A stretch of DNA of 64,000 bases from JBPCNH01 sp051001455 (GTDB lineage Bacteria; Actinomycetota; CADDZG01; WHSQ01): the NCBI GenBank assembly GCA_051001455.1, contig JBPCNH010000030.1, positions 137,117 through 201,116 of the forward strand. Reading direction: 5' to 3'. The position numbers and the translations under genes are program-made. Below the pieces are notes generated by a model, which was not told the origin of the DNA, searched no databases, and saw nothing but the letters and a program-made list of their open reading frames with translations. Of the stretch, positions 7,412 through 16,103 are shown one piece after another. Each line of letters begins with the position of its first letter. The first letter of the stretch is position 1.

Positions 7412-8086
7412 TCACGGATTCAAACTCGTGATCCAGGCGGCCACATGCGAACAAGCTTCGGTCCATGCATCCTGAGTAGTACGTCCGGAGGATTTCGCCA
7501 CCTTGAGCGAATGGTCGCCACCTTCGATCACCGCCACTTCCGGCGGCACAGGAAGCTCGGCAGCAACCCGCTCGAGTGTCTCCAAGGGGCAGAAGGGGTC
7601 GCGCGTGCCTTCGACGAAAAGCATCGGCACCTTCACATCGTGGAGGTGAGCATCGCGCAGGCGATCGGGACGGCCGGGCGGATGCAAGGGGTAGCCGAGG
7701 AAAACCAGCCCATCACAGATAGTTCCGGCCGCAGCGACGTGGGAGGCGATCCGGCCACCCATCGATTTGCCGCCGAGGAACAGACGGCCCGCCGGCTCCC
7801 CGGCGAGGTGCTCGGCGACCGCTGCATAGGTCTCCTCGAGGATCGGCTGACGGTCGGGCGCCTTGCGACCTAACTCGAGATACCTGAAGTTGAACCTACA
7901 CACGCGTACTCCATGACCGCCCATGCAGTCCGCAAAGAACGACATGAAATCGCTGTGGATGTCGGCTCCCGCGCCGGGAGCCAGCACCAACAGAGCATCG
8001 GCATCCTTGGGGCCATCGAAGACCGCCGAGACCTCTCCGGCAGGTGTTGCGATCGAACGGGTCCGGCGACTGGGCGACAAGTGCAT
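7412..8086 (-). CDS. alpha/beta-hydrolase (KANL3/Tex30-like)
   Basis: A 224-residue single-domain alpha/beta-hydrolase. The nucleophile elbow is GGKSMGGR (about residue 103), an oxyanion/His-Gly-like region is LAPGAGADIHSDF, a probable Asp lies in VEGTRDPFCP, and the catalytic His is in EGGDHSLKV near the C-terminus. This set and length match the small cytosolic hydrolase group annotated as KANL3/Tex30-like or dienelactone-hydrolase-like. The start ATG 8086 has AAGGAG a few bases upstream. Substrate unknown. It is divergent from the iron-sulfur reductase gene. Confidence 0.8.
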   Translation of the reverse strand: MHLSPSRRTRSIATPAGEVSAVFDGPKDADALLVLAPGAGADIHSDFMSFFADCMGGHGVRVCRFNFRYLELGRKAPDRQPILEETYAAVAEHLAGEPAGRLFLGGKSMGGRIASHVAAAGTICDGLVFLGYPLHPPGRPDRLRDAHLHDVKVPMLFVEGTRDPFCPLETLERVAAELPVPPEVAVIEGGDHSLKVAKSSGRTTQDAWTEACSHVAAWITSLNP

Positions 8087-8130
8087 TTACTCCTTGAAAG
8101 TGCATCCGTGACGTTCGCGCGTGGCTGCAG

Positions 8131-8155
8131 GACAGGTTAACTGTCGACCTATACT
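8131..8155 (+). promoter_or_regulatory. possible promoter/operator of the iron-sulfur reductase gene
   Basis: A GACAG-GTTAA-CTGTC inverted repeat (8131-8145) lies just upstream of a TATACT -10-like hexamer (8150-8155), about 50 bp before the GTG start at 8204. No convincing -35 box is seen, so the repeat may be an activator or repressor site. This is inference from position only. Confidence 0.25.
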
Positions 8156-8203
8156 CCCCCTGTCCCGCTTTGACTTGCGCGATCAAGAGAGAGGCGCTGA
8201 CTA

Positions 8204-10369
8204 GTGGTCGAGAAGCTCGTCATGACAGTCCTGCTGCTACTGACATTGGGCGCGTTCGCGCTCCGCGTCAACCAGTTAGTCGGATTCCTTCGACTGGGCG
8301 CCGACGAGGACCGCATCCCGCGCGACTGGGGTCGCAAGCTGAAGGACCAGATCGTCGTCGTCTTCGGACAACGCAAGCTCCTTCAATGGACGATCCCGGG
8401 ACTTATGCATTTCTTCATCTTCTGGGGCTTCGTGATCCTGTTCACCACGATCGTCGAAGGCTTCGGCGCCATCTACCAGGAAGGGTTCCATCTTCCGCTG
8501 ATCGGGAAGTGGGGTCCGTTGGGGGCGATCCAAGACTTCTTCGTCGTGGCGGTCCTGGTCAGCATCATGGTGGCTTTCATCATCCGCCGGGGCCAGGAAC
8601 CAGGTCGCTTCAAGGGATCTCACACTAAAGAGGCCGAATACATCCTCTGGGCCATCTCCGGCATCATGCTCACGATCTTGCTGACCCGCGGCGCCGAGCT
8701 CTCTTTGGGTCATTTCCCCTACGACGAGCGTTGGACCCCCGCCACCGCGGCCGTCGCACGGCAGCTCGAAGGCTTCTCCCTCGCGACCCGGGAGGCCATC
8801 GCCACCGTCTTCCTATGGTGGCACTCGCTGATCATCCTGGGGTTCCTCGTCTACATCACCTATTCGAAGCACCTGCACATCATCACCTCTGGGTTCAATG
8901 TCCTGTTCGTCTCGGAGCGCCCTAAAGGAGCACTTAAGAAGATGGACATCGACATCGATTCGATGTCGGAAGACGACCGTTTCGGCGCCGGACGGATCAC
9001 CGATCTCACGTGGAAACAACTGCTGGACACTATGACCTGCACCGAATGCGGCAGATGTCAGTCCCAGTGTCCCGCGTGGAACACCGGCAAGCCCCTATCG
9101 CCGAAGCTCCTTGTGATGGACCTACGGGATCAGTTGTTCGCTGCCGGCCCGACGCTTCTAGACGCCAAGAACGAAAGCCCCGAGGCGTTCCAGGCGGCAC
9201 TAAAGCAGCTACCGGCATTGAACCCCGATGTGGTCGAGGACGAGGTCATCTGGGACTGCACCACCTGTGGCGCGTGCGTCCAGGCTTGCCCCGTAGACAT
9301 CGAACACATCGATGCGATCATCGACATGCGCCGCAACTTGGTGATGACAGAATCACGTTTCCCGCGCGAGATGCAGAGCGCTCTTCAGAACATGGAGACG
9401 ACCGGCAACCCTTGGGGCCAACCGCCGCAGGCACGCACCGAATGGATGCAGGGCACCTCTAAGCAGGAGCCACTTTCGATACCGCACATCTCCGATAAAC
9501 CCGATGCCGAGGTTCTTTTCTGGGTGGGGTGCGCCGGCGCTTACGACGACCGCAACAAGAAAGTCGTCTACGACTTCGCCAAGCTCATGCAACTCGCAGG
9601 AGTGAGTTTCGCCGTGCTCGGCGCAGACGAGAACTGCAACGGAGATCCGGCGCGCCGGATGGGCGCCGAGTACATCTACCAGATGCTCGCCGAGCAGGCG
9701 ATCGAGTTGCTCAACGAGCACAAGGTGAAGAAGATCGTCACCGTCTGCCCCCACTGCTTCAACACGATGTTCAATGAATACCCTCAGCTCGGAGGAGTTT
9801 TCGAGGTCGTGCACCACACGGAGTACCTCGCCGAACTTGTACGGGAAGGCCGGCTCAATCCACAAGGCGAGCTCGCGCTCAAGATCACATACCACGACCC
9901 CTGCTACAACGCACGCCACAATGACGTCTGGAAGGGTGCGCGCGAAGTGATCGAGTCCATCCCCGGGACCGAGTACGGCGAGCTTCACCGTCACGGGCAC
10001 TCCACGTTCTGCTGCGGCGCGGGTGGCGGACGGATGTGGATGGAAGAGCGGATGGGCAAGAAGATGAACATCGAGCGAACCGACGAAGCGCTCGCGTCCG
10101 CCTCCGACACCGTGGCGGTCGGATGTCCCTTCTGCAACATCATGCTGGCCGACGGAATCACCGAACGGCATGCCGACGATCAGATGCAGGTCAAAGACGT
10201 GGCGCAGCTGCTGCTGCAGTCGATCGAGTTCCATCCCGAGTCGTCCGCCGCCAAAGCAGCCGGCAACGGCTCGAATGGAGACGGGTCCAACGGCGACTAC
10301 CCGGCGACCCAAGAGCCCGCAGAGATGACGGGCAAGCCTGCCGGGCCGGACGACTCCGCCACCACCTAG
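8204..10369 (+). CDS. membrane-anchored heterodisulfide reductase-like (Fe-S) oxidoreductase (NarI-like/HdrC/HdrD fusion)
   Basis: A 721-residue fusion. Residues 1-230 hold about five membrane helices, with histidines in the second (MHFFIFWGF) and last (WWHSLIILGF) fit for haem b as in NarI/HdrE subunits. Two [4Fe-4S] ferredoxin motifs follow, CTECGRCQSQCP (from about 279) and CTTCGACVQACP (from about 352). Then come two CCG-type domains with CPHCFNTM, HDPCYNARHN, CCGAGGGRMWME and CPFCNIM. Such proteins, like M. tuberculosis Rv0338c, pass electrons between a soluble donor (for example ETF or a thiol system) and the quinone pool; that is family knowledge, not shown here. The start is GTG 8204 with AGAGAGG 9 nt upstream. 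The last 50 residues are a low-complexity, Gly/Asn/Asp-rich tail. Confidence 0.88.
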   Translation: MVEKLVMTVLLLLTLGAFALRVNQLVGFLRLGADEDRIPRDWGRKLKDQIVVVFGQRKLLQWTIPGLMHFFIFWGFVILFTTIVEGFGAIYQEGFHLPLIGKWGPLGAIQDFFVVAVLVSIMVAFIIRRGQEPGRFKGSHTKEAEYILWAISGIMLTILLTRGAELSLGHFPYDERWTPATAAVARQLEGFSLATREAIATVFLWWHSLIILGFLVYITYSKHLHIITSGFNVLFVSERPKGALKKMDIDIDSMSEDDRFGAGRITDLTWKQLLDTMTCTECGRCQSQCPAWNTGKPLSPKLLVMDLRDQLFAAGPTLLDAKNESPEAFQAALKQLPALNPDVVEDEVIWDCTTCGACVQACPVDIEHIDAIIDMRRNLVMTESRFPREMQSALQNMETTGNPWGQPPQARTEWMQGTSKQEPLSIPHISDKPDAEVLFWVGCAGAYDDRNKKVVYDFAKLMQLAGVSFAVLGADENCNGDPARRMGAEYIYQMLAEQAIELLNEHKVKKIVTVCPHCFNTMFNEYPQLGGVFEVVHHTEYLAELVREGRLNPQGELALKITYHDPCYNARHNDVWKGAREVIESIPGTEYGELHRHGHSTFCCGAGGGRMWMEERMGKKMNIERTDEALASASDTVAVGCPFCNIMLADGITERHADDQMQVKDVAQLLLQSIEFHPESSAAKAAGNGSNGDGSNGDYPATQEPAEMTGKPAGPDDSATT

Positions 10370-10438
10370 CCTTTTCACCTCTAACAAGCCGCTTAGCGAT
10401 GAGGCTCGTCGCGGAACATAGACAGGTCTCCCGGGTAG

Positions 10439-11077
10439 CTAACGGCGCAGCAATCCTTTGAGGTGGACCTCCAGCAGGTCGTCGATCGTTCTCTCCAGCG
10501 GCAGGAACGGGAACTCAGGATGGCTGATCAGCGCAGAAGTCAGGCCATGAAGGCCGGCCCATAAAGACACCGAAGCCGAGAAGGCATCGATATCGTCCCG
10601 TAGAAGCGCGTCTTCGATGCACCGCTGGATGGCACCCACCAACAGGTAGAACGCCGAGAGTCCCGGCATATCCTCCAGCTCGCGGCCCGTCGGCCTCTCT
10701 CCGTGGCGTGACATGAACAGCAGCCGGTACTGCTCCTGGTTATCGAGTCCGAACTGGATATAGGCACGTCCACCCGCCCACAGTGACTCCACCGGATCGT
10801 CGGATGTTGCGAAGGCGGCGGCGAGATATCCGTGGAACTCCTCGAAGCGGGCGGCGCACACCTCGAAGATGAGCGCGTTCTTATCCTCGAAATGCATGTA
10901 GACCGCCGGCGGGGAGACTCCCACCAGTTTCGTGATCGCACGGATCGAAACCTCGTCGGGATCACCGGTCTCGATGAGCAGCTTCTCGGCCGCCGCCACG
11001 ATGTCATCGCGGAGCCTGAGACCCTCCCCGCGGCGAGCGCGCTGCCGTCGCGTGGTGGAGGCCTGATCGGTGGTCAT
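10439..11077 (-). CDS. TetR family transcriptional regulator
   Basis: A 212-residue TetR-type regulator. The N-terminal helix-turn-helix covers residues 25-70 (IVAAAEKLLIETGDPDEVSI, then ITKLVGVSPPAVYMHFEDKNAL), preceded by an Arg-rich tail. The C-terminal part is an all-helical ligand/dimer domain with the TetR_C-type WAGLHGLTSALISHPEF stretch. Its target is unknown. A palindrome (CTAAC-ACC-GTTAG) just upstream of its start is a candidate self-operator. It is convergent with the iron-sulfur reductase gene, which it might control. Confidence 0.87.
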   Translation of the reverse strand: MTTDQASTTRRQRARRGEGLRLRDDIVAAAEKLLIETGDPDEVSIRAITKLVGVSPPAVYMHFEDKNALIFEVCAARFEEFHGYLAAAFATSDDPVESLWAGGRAYIQFGLDNQEQYRLLFMSRHGERPTGRELEDMPGLSAFYLLVGAIQRCIEDALLRDDIDAFSASVSLWAGLHGLTSALISHPEFPFLPLERTIDDLLEVHLKGLLRR

Positions 11078-11133
11078 CCCCGTCCCCGCACCTCCACGTG
11101 AGACCTTAACAACGCTAACCTAACGCCAGTAGC

Positions 11134-11146
11134 CTAACACCGTTAG
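11134..11146. promoter_or_regulatory. candidate TetR operator palindrome
   Basis: CTAAC-ACC-GTTAG, perfect 5-bp arms, lies 57 bp upstream of the TetR start codon in the gap to dcd. Similar half-sites (GCTAAC, CCTAACG) occur at 11113-11125, so several binding sites may be clustered. Assignment rests on position. Confidence 0.35.
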
Positions 11147-11164
11147 ACCCGAACAAGGGCTGAT

Positions 11165-11731
11165 TTACTGCTTGAAGTTCTCGAAATAGCGCGACGGCGT
11201 GGGCCCGCGCTGGCCCTGGTACTTGGAGCCGAGCTTGCTCGAACCGTACGGATTCTCAGCTTCGGACGTCAGTTGGAAGAAACTCACCTGCCCGATCTTC
11301 ATCCCCGGATAGAGCGTGATCGGCAGATTCGCCACGTTCGAAAGTTCCAGCGTCAGGTGCCCCTCGAATCCGGGGTCGACGAGTCCGGCGGTCGAGTGGA
11401 TCAGGAGGCCCAGGCGTCCGAGCGAGGACTTACCCTCGAGCTTCGCCACGAGGTGATTCGGGAGACGCACGTATTCGCTGGTGGAGCCGAGGACGAACTC
11501 TCCCGGGTGCAGGATGAACGGCTCGTCGCCGGGGACCTCGACCATCTCGGTGAGGTCCTCCATGGGGGTCTTCACATCGATGATCGGATAACGATGGTTG
11601 TTGAACGTCCGGAAGTACCGGTCGACGTGGAGATCCACCGAGGACGGCTGCACGTCGCTTTCATCGAAGGGCTCGATGCCGATCTCGCCGTTGGCGATCG
11701 CCTTGCGGATATCCCCGTCCGACAGGATCAT
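11165..11731 (-). CDS. dcd: dCTP deaminase
   Basis: A 188-residue member of the dUTPase/Dcd family. Signatures are the N-terminal MILSDGDIRKAI, then IEPFDESDVQPSSVDLHV, the EGKSSLGRLGLLIHSTAG block with the catalytic Glu (about residue 131, in DPGFEGHLTLELSN) and a C-terminal KYQGQRGPTPSRYFENF. It deaminates dCTP to dUTP, for thymidylate synthesis. In mycobacteria the homologue is bifunctional and also makes dUMP; the same may be true here but cannot be read directly. The start is ATG 11731. Confidence 0.94.
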   Translation of the reverse strand: MILSDGDIRKAIANGEIGIEPFDESDVQPSSVDLHVDRYFRTFNNHRYPIIDVKTPMEDLTEMVEVPGDEPFILHPGEFVLGSTSEYVRLPNHLVAKLEGKSSLGRLGLLIHSTAGLVDPGFEGHLTLELSNVANLPITLYPGMKIGQVSFFQLTSEAENPYGSSKLGSKYQGQRGPTPSRYFENFKQ

Positions 11732-11864
11732 CAGCCGAGTCTATAAGCCGGGGTCTGCGGTGCCAGGGAAAGACCCAGGCATTCTTCGCGCTCCGGCGGT
11801 ATGGCTCCACGCTCGACACGACGGCGCGTGCAGAGACCGGTCGCAATAGAATCTCGGTGCAAAG

Positions 11865-11936
<72 letters not shown>

Positions 11937-11941
11937 CCGAA

Positions 11942-11961
11942 CCACGGCCCGGTTGCCGTGG
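11942..11961. terminator. hairpin between tRNA-Gly and dnaB
   Basis: CCACGGC/GCCGTGG, a 7-bp perfect stem with a 6-nt loop, sits 5 nt after the tRNA and downstream of dnaB on the other strand. No T-tract follows on either side, so termination is only suggested. Confidence 0.35.
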
Positions 11962-12025
11962 CGGGCAGTTGAAGCTTGTTCGGTGCGCATGCCGATTCGG
12001 TGGCCACCCGCCCACCCGATCGCTC

Positions 12026-14611
12026 CTAGCGCGGCACTCCAGCGGACCGGGCGATCGAGGCGAACTTCGTGAACTGGTTCATGAACGCTAGGCGGATCGT
12101 GTCGGTCGGGCCGTTCCGGTGCTTGGCGATTATCAGCTCTGCCTCGCCGCGGGCCTCAGAATCCTTGTTGTAGATCTCGTCTCGGTAGATGAACATCACG
12201 ATGTCCGAATCCTGTTCTAAAGAGCCCGACTCACGCAGGTCTCCGAGAAGTGGACGCTTGTCTCCTCTTGCCTCGACCGCTCGGTTCAGCTGTGCGGCGC
12301 ACAGCACGGGTACGTTGAGCTCCCGCGCCAGGACCTTGAGATTCCTCGAGATATCGGACACCTCTTGCTGGCGGTTCTCGGACCGCCGAGGCGACTGCAT
12401 CAGCTGCAGGTAGTCGACGATGACGAGTCCCAGACCATGCTTGCTCTTGATCCGCCGGCACTTCGCGCGGATCTCCATCAGGGTGATGTTGGCCGAGTCG
12501 TCGATGAAGATCGGAGCTTCGGCGAGCCGCCCCAGCGCCGAGGACAAACGCGTCCAGTCGGCTTCCTGCAGAGAGCCCTTCGCGATCCGTTGGGAATCCA
12601 CCTTGGCCTCGGATGCGAGGAATCGCTTAGTGAGCTCGTGGCGAGACATCTCGAGGTTGAACATCACGACAGGCGTGTTGTTCTTGAGCGCCGCCGCCAG
12701 AGCGAAATCGTTGAGGATGGCCGAGTTGTGCACGCAGATATCTTGGGCCACGAAGTTGCTGCCTTCCGGAACGGTGATGTCGTAGACCTGCCGGGTACCG
12801 GTCGGCTCGATGCTGACGATCTCGTCCCAGAAGATATCGGGATTAGCGAGCCATCTCAGGTCATCGCTGTCGAGCACCTCGGCGAACTTCGCCAGACGCC
12901 GTTGAGAGATAGCCCGGTTGGTATGGACGTTGGACCACGCCTTATCGCCGGCGCGCCGGGCAAGCTCGGCAAGGGACAGCTCCCGCTGCTCACAAAGCTT
13001 ACGAACGAGCGCCCATGCCTCTTTCGGAACCAGCCCAACGATCGAAACGCGCGGTCCGTTCGACTCGGTGAAGACCCTGTTGGATCTCTCACCTATCCAT
13101 CCGATCGAATGCTGGTAGATCTGCACCGACTGCGGATCGGTGATCTCGACCCGCCACGACCGCTCGGGCTTCTGCCACAGCTTGGCGACGATGCCGAAGC
13201 GCAGAAGGGCGTGGTGAACATCCTCGGCCAAGGCTTCGGACGCGACCGTGAACTCGATCCGAGCGTAGCCCCCCATCGGGTAGACCGTTCCGTCGCAACT
13301 GAACAACGCCTTAAGGAACTCGGCGAGCTGAGCTTGATCGAAGCGCCACACCTCGGCCGGAAAACGCTTCTCCAGCGCCGACTTCCCGAGCAAACCCGTC
13401 TCGTCCAACCAGGTCACCACTGAGTTTCGACTGCGCTTGCGTTCGACGGCACGCACACAGAGCGTCCCCCGGTCGCGACGCAGCGAGCAATCCGGGAACT
13501 CCGCGGCGATAGAAGACTCGAAGTCGGAGATGATGTCGGAATCGCAATTCGTAAAGCTGGCGGTGTTACCCGTTAGGCCACCCTCGGCGATGTAATAAGC
13601 GAGCAGTCGCACGCGTTCGTCCGACCATGGGCTTCCCGCGCCGATAGTCGGCAGATGGCGGGGGACGGCGATCCTGTCACCGACCCGCAGTCCCTCGAGA
13701 GGTTTCCATCCGTCCACCTGTAGCAGGGGGTGATTCCCTGTTGCCTCGATCCTTCGTCCGAAGCGTGTGGTGAGGCGAAAACATTCCATTAGGCCGTTAT
13801 CGATCCAATCGGTAACGCGCAGAGGGGCAAGCGTCCCATCAAGCTGCAATCCGACGATCTGAGACTCACGCCTCCGGACAAACTCTTCGATCGTCACTCG
13901 TTCACCAGAGACGGGCAGATCAACCAATTGAGATGCGCTTAGGCACTTACCCATGCCGGGTCTAGCTGCGATCATCACCAGGTTGGACGGCTGCCAGCCG
14001 GAGGTGAGCTCGTCGAGGTCGGGGAAACCGGTGGAGAGCCCGGTGATCGACTCGCCGCGCTCGTAGAGTTTCTCTACCTCGAGCATGGAATGGGTCAACA
14101 GGGTCTTGATCGGTTGCACGTCATCGCGCAGACGCCGGTCGGCGACCTCGTAGATGATCTCTTCGGCGTTGTCCACGGCTTCGTCGACGTCCTCGGGGAT
14201 CGAGAACCCGATCTCCTGGACCCGGCCGCCGGCCTGGATCAGGTGTCGCAGGCGTGCGTGCTCCTCGATGATGCGGGCGTAGCGGGCAGCCGACGAGGCC
14301 GTGGGGTAGGCCTCGATCAGACCGTGGATGTAGGGCTTGCCGCCGATGCGCTCGAGGATGCCGCGGCGGTTGAGCTCTTCCGCCAGCGTTAGTGGGTCCG
14401 GAGCTTCGCCCCGCTCGTAGAGGGCGAGGATCGCCTCGTAGATCTCGCCGTGGGAAGGCTTGTAGAAATCGTCCGGCTGAAGGATCTCGAGCACGTTGGC
14501 GACAGCATCCTTGGACTCCAGCATGGCGCCGAGTACCGATTGCTCGGCATCGAGATTGTGTGGGGGGATGCGGTTCGTGGATACGGCTCGCAGTGCCTCA
14601 CGCTGTGCCAA
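12026..14611 (-). CDS. dnaB: replicative DNA helicase DnaB with in-frame intein
   Basis: An 861-residue precursor: extein 454 residues, intein 407. The N-terminal domain starts RIPPHNLDAEQSVLGAML. The RecA-type ATPase begins with ITGLSTGFPDLDELTSGW, and its Walker A (ARPGMGK) is split by the intein right before the conserved Ser. It continues after the intein with Walker B VIVDYLQLMQS, then LNRAVEARGDKRPLLGDLRESG and a C-terminal KHRNGPTD. It unwinds DNA ahead of the replisome. The start is TTG 14611, chosen because GGAGGAA lies just upstream and the family begins there. It is downstream of rplI in the rpsF-ssb-rpsR-rplI cluster, the same neighbourhood as in M. tuberculosis, whose DnaB also carries an intein. 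Confidence 0.95.
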   Translation of the reverse strand: MAQREALRAVSTNRIPPHNLDAEQSVLGAMLESKDAVANVLEILQPDDFYKPSHGEIYEAILALYERGEAPDPLTLAEELNRRGILERIGGKPYIHGLIEAYPTASSAARYARIIEEHARLRHLIQAGGRVQEIGFSIPEDVDEAVDNAEEIIYEVADRRLRDDVQPIKTLLTHSMLEVEKLYERGESITGLSTGFPDLDELTSGWQPSNLVMIAARPGMGKCLSASQLVDLPVSGERVTIEEFVRRRESQIVGLQLDGTLAPLRVTDWIDNGLMECFRLTTRFGRRIEATGNHPLLQVDGWKPLEGLRVGDRIAVPRHLPTIGAGSPWSDERVRLLAYYIAEGGLTGNTASFTNCDSDIISDFESSIAAEFPDCSLRRDRGTLCVRAVERKRSRNSVVTWLDETGLLGKSALEKRFPAEVWRFDQAQLAEFLKALFSCDGTVYPMGGYARIEFTVASEALAEDVHHALLRFGIVAKLWQKPERSWRVEITDPQSVQIYQHSIGWIGERSNRVFTESNGPRVSIVGLVPKEAWALVRKLCEQRELSLAELARRAGDKAWSNVHTNRAISQRRLAKFAEVLDSDDLRWLANPDIFWDEIVSIEPTGTRQVYDITVPEGSNFVAQDICVHNSAILNDFALAAALKNNTPVVMFNLEMSRHELTKRFLASEAKVDSQRIAKGSLQEADWTRLSSALGRLAEAPIFIDDSANITLMEIRAKCRRIKSKHGLGLVIVDYLQLMQSPRRSENRQQEVSDISRNLKVLARELNVPVLCAAQLNRAVEARGDKRPLLGDLRESGSLEQDSDIVMFIYRDEIYNKDSEARGEAELIIAKHRNGPTDTIRLAFMNQFTKFASIARSAGVPR
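12725..13945 (-). mobile_element. DnaB intein with LAGLIDADG-type endonuclease
   Basis: Precursor residues 223-629. It begins with Cys (CLSASQLVDL) and ends ICVHN followed by Ser, the standard Cys1 / His-Asn / Ser+1 splice residues. Block B is GNHPLL. Two dodecapeptide motifs, LLAYYIAEGG and LKALFSCDG, mark a DOD homing endonuclease; the second has the acidic residue, so it may be active. Insertion is inside the P-loop (GMGK|S), so unspliced DnaB cannot bind ATP properly. Codon use looks like its host gene. Confidence 0.93.
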
Positions 14612-14737
14612 CTATTCCTCCGGCCTCGAGAATTCTACGAACATATGTTCGCAGGTTAACCGCCTGGTGGGACGGATTCACCTGCGTCGGACGGGGGAAG
14701 TGGCGCCCGGGCCCCCGCGAAGGGCCAGGACAAAGCT

Positions 14738-14767
14738 AGGGGTTACGGCTTGTTAGCCGTAACCCCC
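14738..14767 (-). terminator. strong hairpin between rplI and dnaB
   Basis: A perfect 11-12-bp stem (GGGGTTACGGC at 14739-14749, GCCGTAACCCC at 14756-14766) with a tiny loop. On the minus strand it follows rplI by about 40 nt and precedes dnaB by about 125 nt. There is no T-run, so it may be a partial terminator or a processing/stability element separating the ribosomal operon from dnaB. Confidence 0.55.
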
Positions 14768-14804
14768 CAAAGCATGTGGATCTCCTGTTGAAAGGTGTGG
14801 AGAA

Positions 14805-15269
14805 CTACTCCGCTACCTCTTCTTCGTGCTCGATGACCTCGACGGTAACGAGCGCGTTCACCTCTTCGTGGAGCCGGACCTCGACCTGGTGAGAGCCGAG
14901 GCTGCGGATCGGTTCCTCGAGGCGGATGTGGCGACGATCGATATCCTCTTCCAACTGATCGAGGATCGCGCGCGCCACATCCGAATTGGTTACAGACCCG
15001 AAGAGACGGCCACCTTCCCCGGCGCGAGCGGAGATGTAAACAGACGTGGCCGCAAGGTGAGAGACCTTGGCCGCCGCCTCTGCCTTTGCGCGCTCTTCAC
15101 GTTCGGCGCGCGCCTTCTGCATCAACTGGGCCTGCTTCAACGCACCTCTGGACGCGGGCATCGCAAGACCCTGTGGAACCAAGAAGTTGCGTGCGTAGCC
15201 GTCCGCTACGGAGACGACATCGCCCTTCTTGCCCAAGGTATCGACGTCGTTCGACAGGATGACTTTCAT
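14805..15269 (-). CDS. rplI: 50S ribosomal protein L9
   Basis: A 154-residue L9. The N-terminal rRNA-binding domain (MKVILSNDVDTLGKKGDVVSV, then ADGYARNFLVPQGLAMPAS) is followed by the long helix with KARAEREERAKAEAAAK and the C-terminal domain (GRLFGSVTNSDVARAI). Last gene of the rpsF-ssb-rpsR-rplI ribosomal cluster; it lies 9 bp after rpsR, with a strong hairpin downstream. Confidence 0.97.
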   Translation of the reverse strand: MKVILSNDVDTLGKKGDVVSVADGYARNFLVPQGLAMPASRGALKQAQLMQKARAEREERAKAEAAAKVSHLAATSVYISARAGEGGRLFGSVTNSDVARAILDQLEEDIDRRHIRLEEPIRSLGSHQVEVRLHEEVNALVTVEVIEHEEEVAE

Positions 15270-15278
15270 CTCTCCCCC

Positions 15279-15539
15279 TTACCTACTCGAGTAGGGGAGC
15301 AGAGCCATCTCCCGCGCGTTCTTCACGGCCGTCGCGACGGTGCGCTGGTGCTGGGTGCAATTGCCGGTCACACGGCGCGCCCTGATCTTGCCGCGATCGC
15401 TCATGAACTTGCGCAAGAGCGCAACGTCCTTGAAGTCGACGAAGTCTTGCTTGTCGGCACAGAACTGACAGAACTTCTTCTTGCCGCCTCGTTTCGGAGC
15501 GGCGGGCTTGGAGCCTCTCCTATCCCTGTCTCTTGCCAT
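15279..15539 (-). CDS. rpsR: 30S ribosomal protein S18
   Basis: An 86-residue S18 with the core CQFCADKQDFVDFKDVALLRKF, then DRGKIRARRVTGNCTQHQR and AVKNAREMALLPYSS. It retains four Cys of the zinc-binding type (two in CQFC, then C in NCTQ), though the set is incomplete for a full ribbon. It lies 3 bp downstream of ssb. It forms a heterodimer with S6 in the small subunit. Confidence 0.97.
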   Translation of the reverse strand: MARDRDRRGSKPAAPKRGGKKKFCQFCADKQDFVDFKDVALLRKFMSDRGKIRARRVTGNCTQHQRTVATAVKNAREMALLPYSSR

Positions 15540-15542
15540 TAC

Positions 15543-16085
15543 CTAGAAACCTCCTTCGACGCCGTCCGGCGCAGATCCTGCGTCCCACCCATCGCCCGGG
15601 CCTGCACCGCCGGCAGGCTGAGCAGCGGGTTGCTGCTGGGGTCCCCCGGAACCGCTGCCGCCGGACTGACCTCCGCCGCCGGACTGACCTCCTCCGCCGA
15701 AACCGCCGCCGCCGCTCGAAGAACGGTTCGACTTCTGCACGTTGGCGGTGGCCCACCTTAGTGACGGACCCACTTCATCCACCTGGACTTCGATCTCGTA
15801 ACGCTTCTGACCCTCTTTCGTCTCCCAGGAGCGTTGCTGGAGACGTCCGACGACGATCACGCGGGAGCCTTTGCTCAGGCTCTCTGCCACGTTCTCGGCC
15901 ATGTCGCGCCAGCAGCTGCACCGGAAGAAGCCATCGAGCTTGTCTTCCCAGCTCCCGTCCTGGTTCCGGTAGCGCTTGTTGACGGCCACGGTGAAGTTGG
16001 CGACTGCGGCGCCGGCCGGGGTGAAGCGGAGCTCGGGATCCTCGGTGACGTTCCCTACGAGTGTTACCTGGTTCTCGGATGCCAT
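15543..16085 (-). CDS. ssb: single-stranded DNA-binding protein
   Basis: A 180-residue SSB. Residues 1-110 form the OB fold (NQVTLVGNVTEDPELRFTPAG, DGFFRCSCWRDMAENVAESL, KGSRVIVVGRLQQRSW). The rest is a disordered Gly/Ser/Gln/Pro-rich linker. The tail ends GVEGGF, not the usual acidic DDDIPF-type tip but still Gly-rich with a terminal Phe. It coats single strands in replication and repair. Between rpsF and rpsR, as in other actinobacteria. Confidence 0.95.
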   Translation of the reverse strand: MASENQVTLVGNVTEDPELRFTPAGAAVANFTVAVNKRYRNQDGSWEDKLDGFFRCSCWRDMAENVAESLSKGSRVIVVGRLQQRSWETKEGQKRYEIEVQVDEVGPSLRWATANVQKSNRSSSGGGGFGGGGQSGGGGQSGGSGSGGPQQQPAAQPAGGAGPGDGWDAGSAPDGVEGGF

Positions 16086-16103
16086 GTCTTTCTCCTTAGA
16101 GCT

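Noticed and set aside
9353..10387. 344-residue frame antisense to the iron-sulfur reductase
   Set aside because: Shadow frame; composition is not protein-like and the sense gene is well supported.
12365..13423. 352-residue open frame antisense to the DnaB intein region
   Set aside because: A codon shadow of dnaB and its intein; no domain seen.
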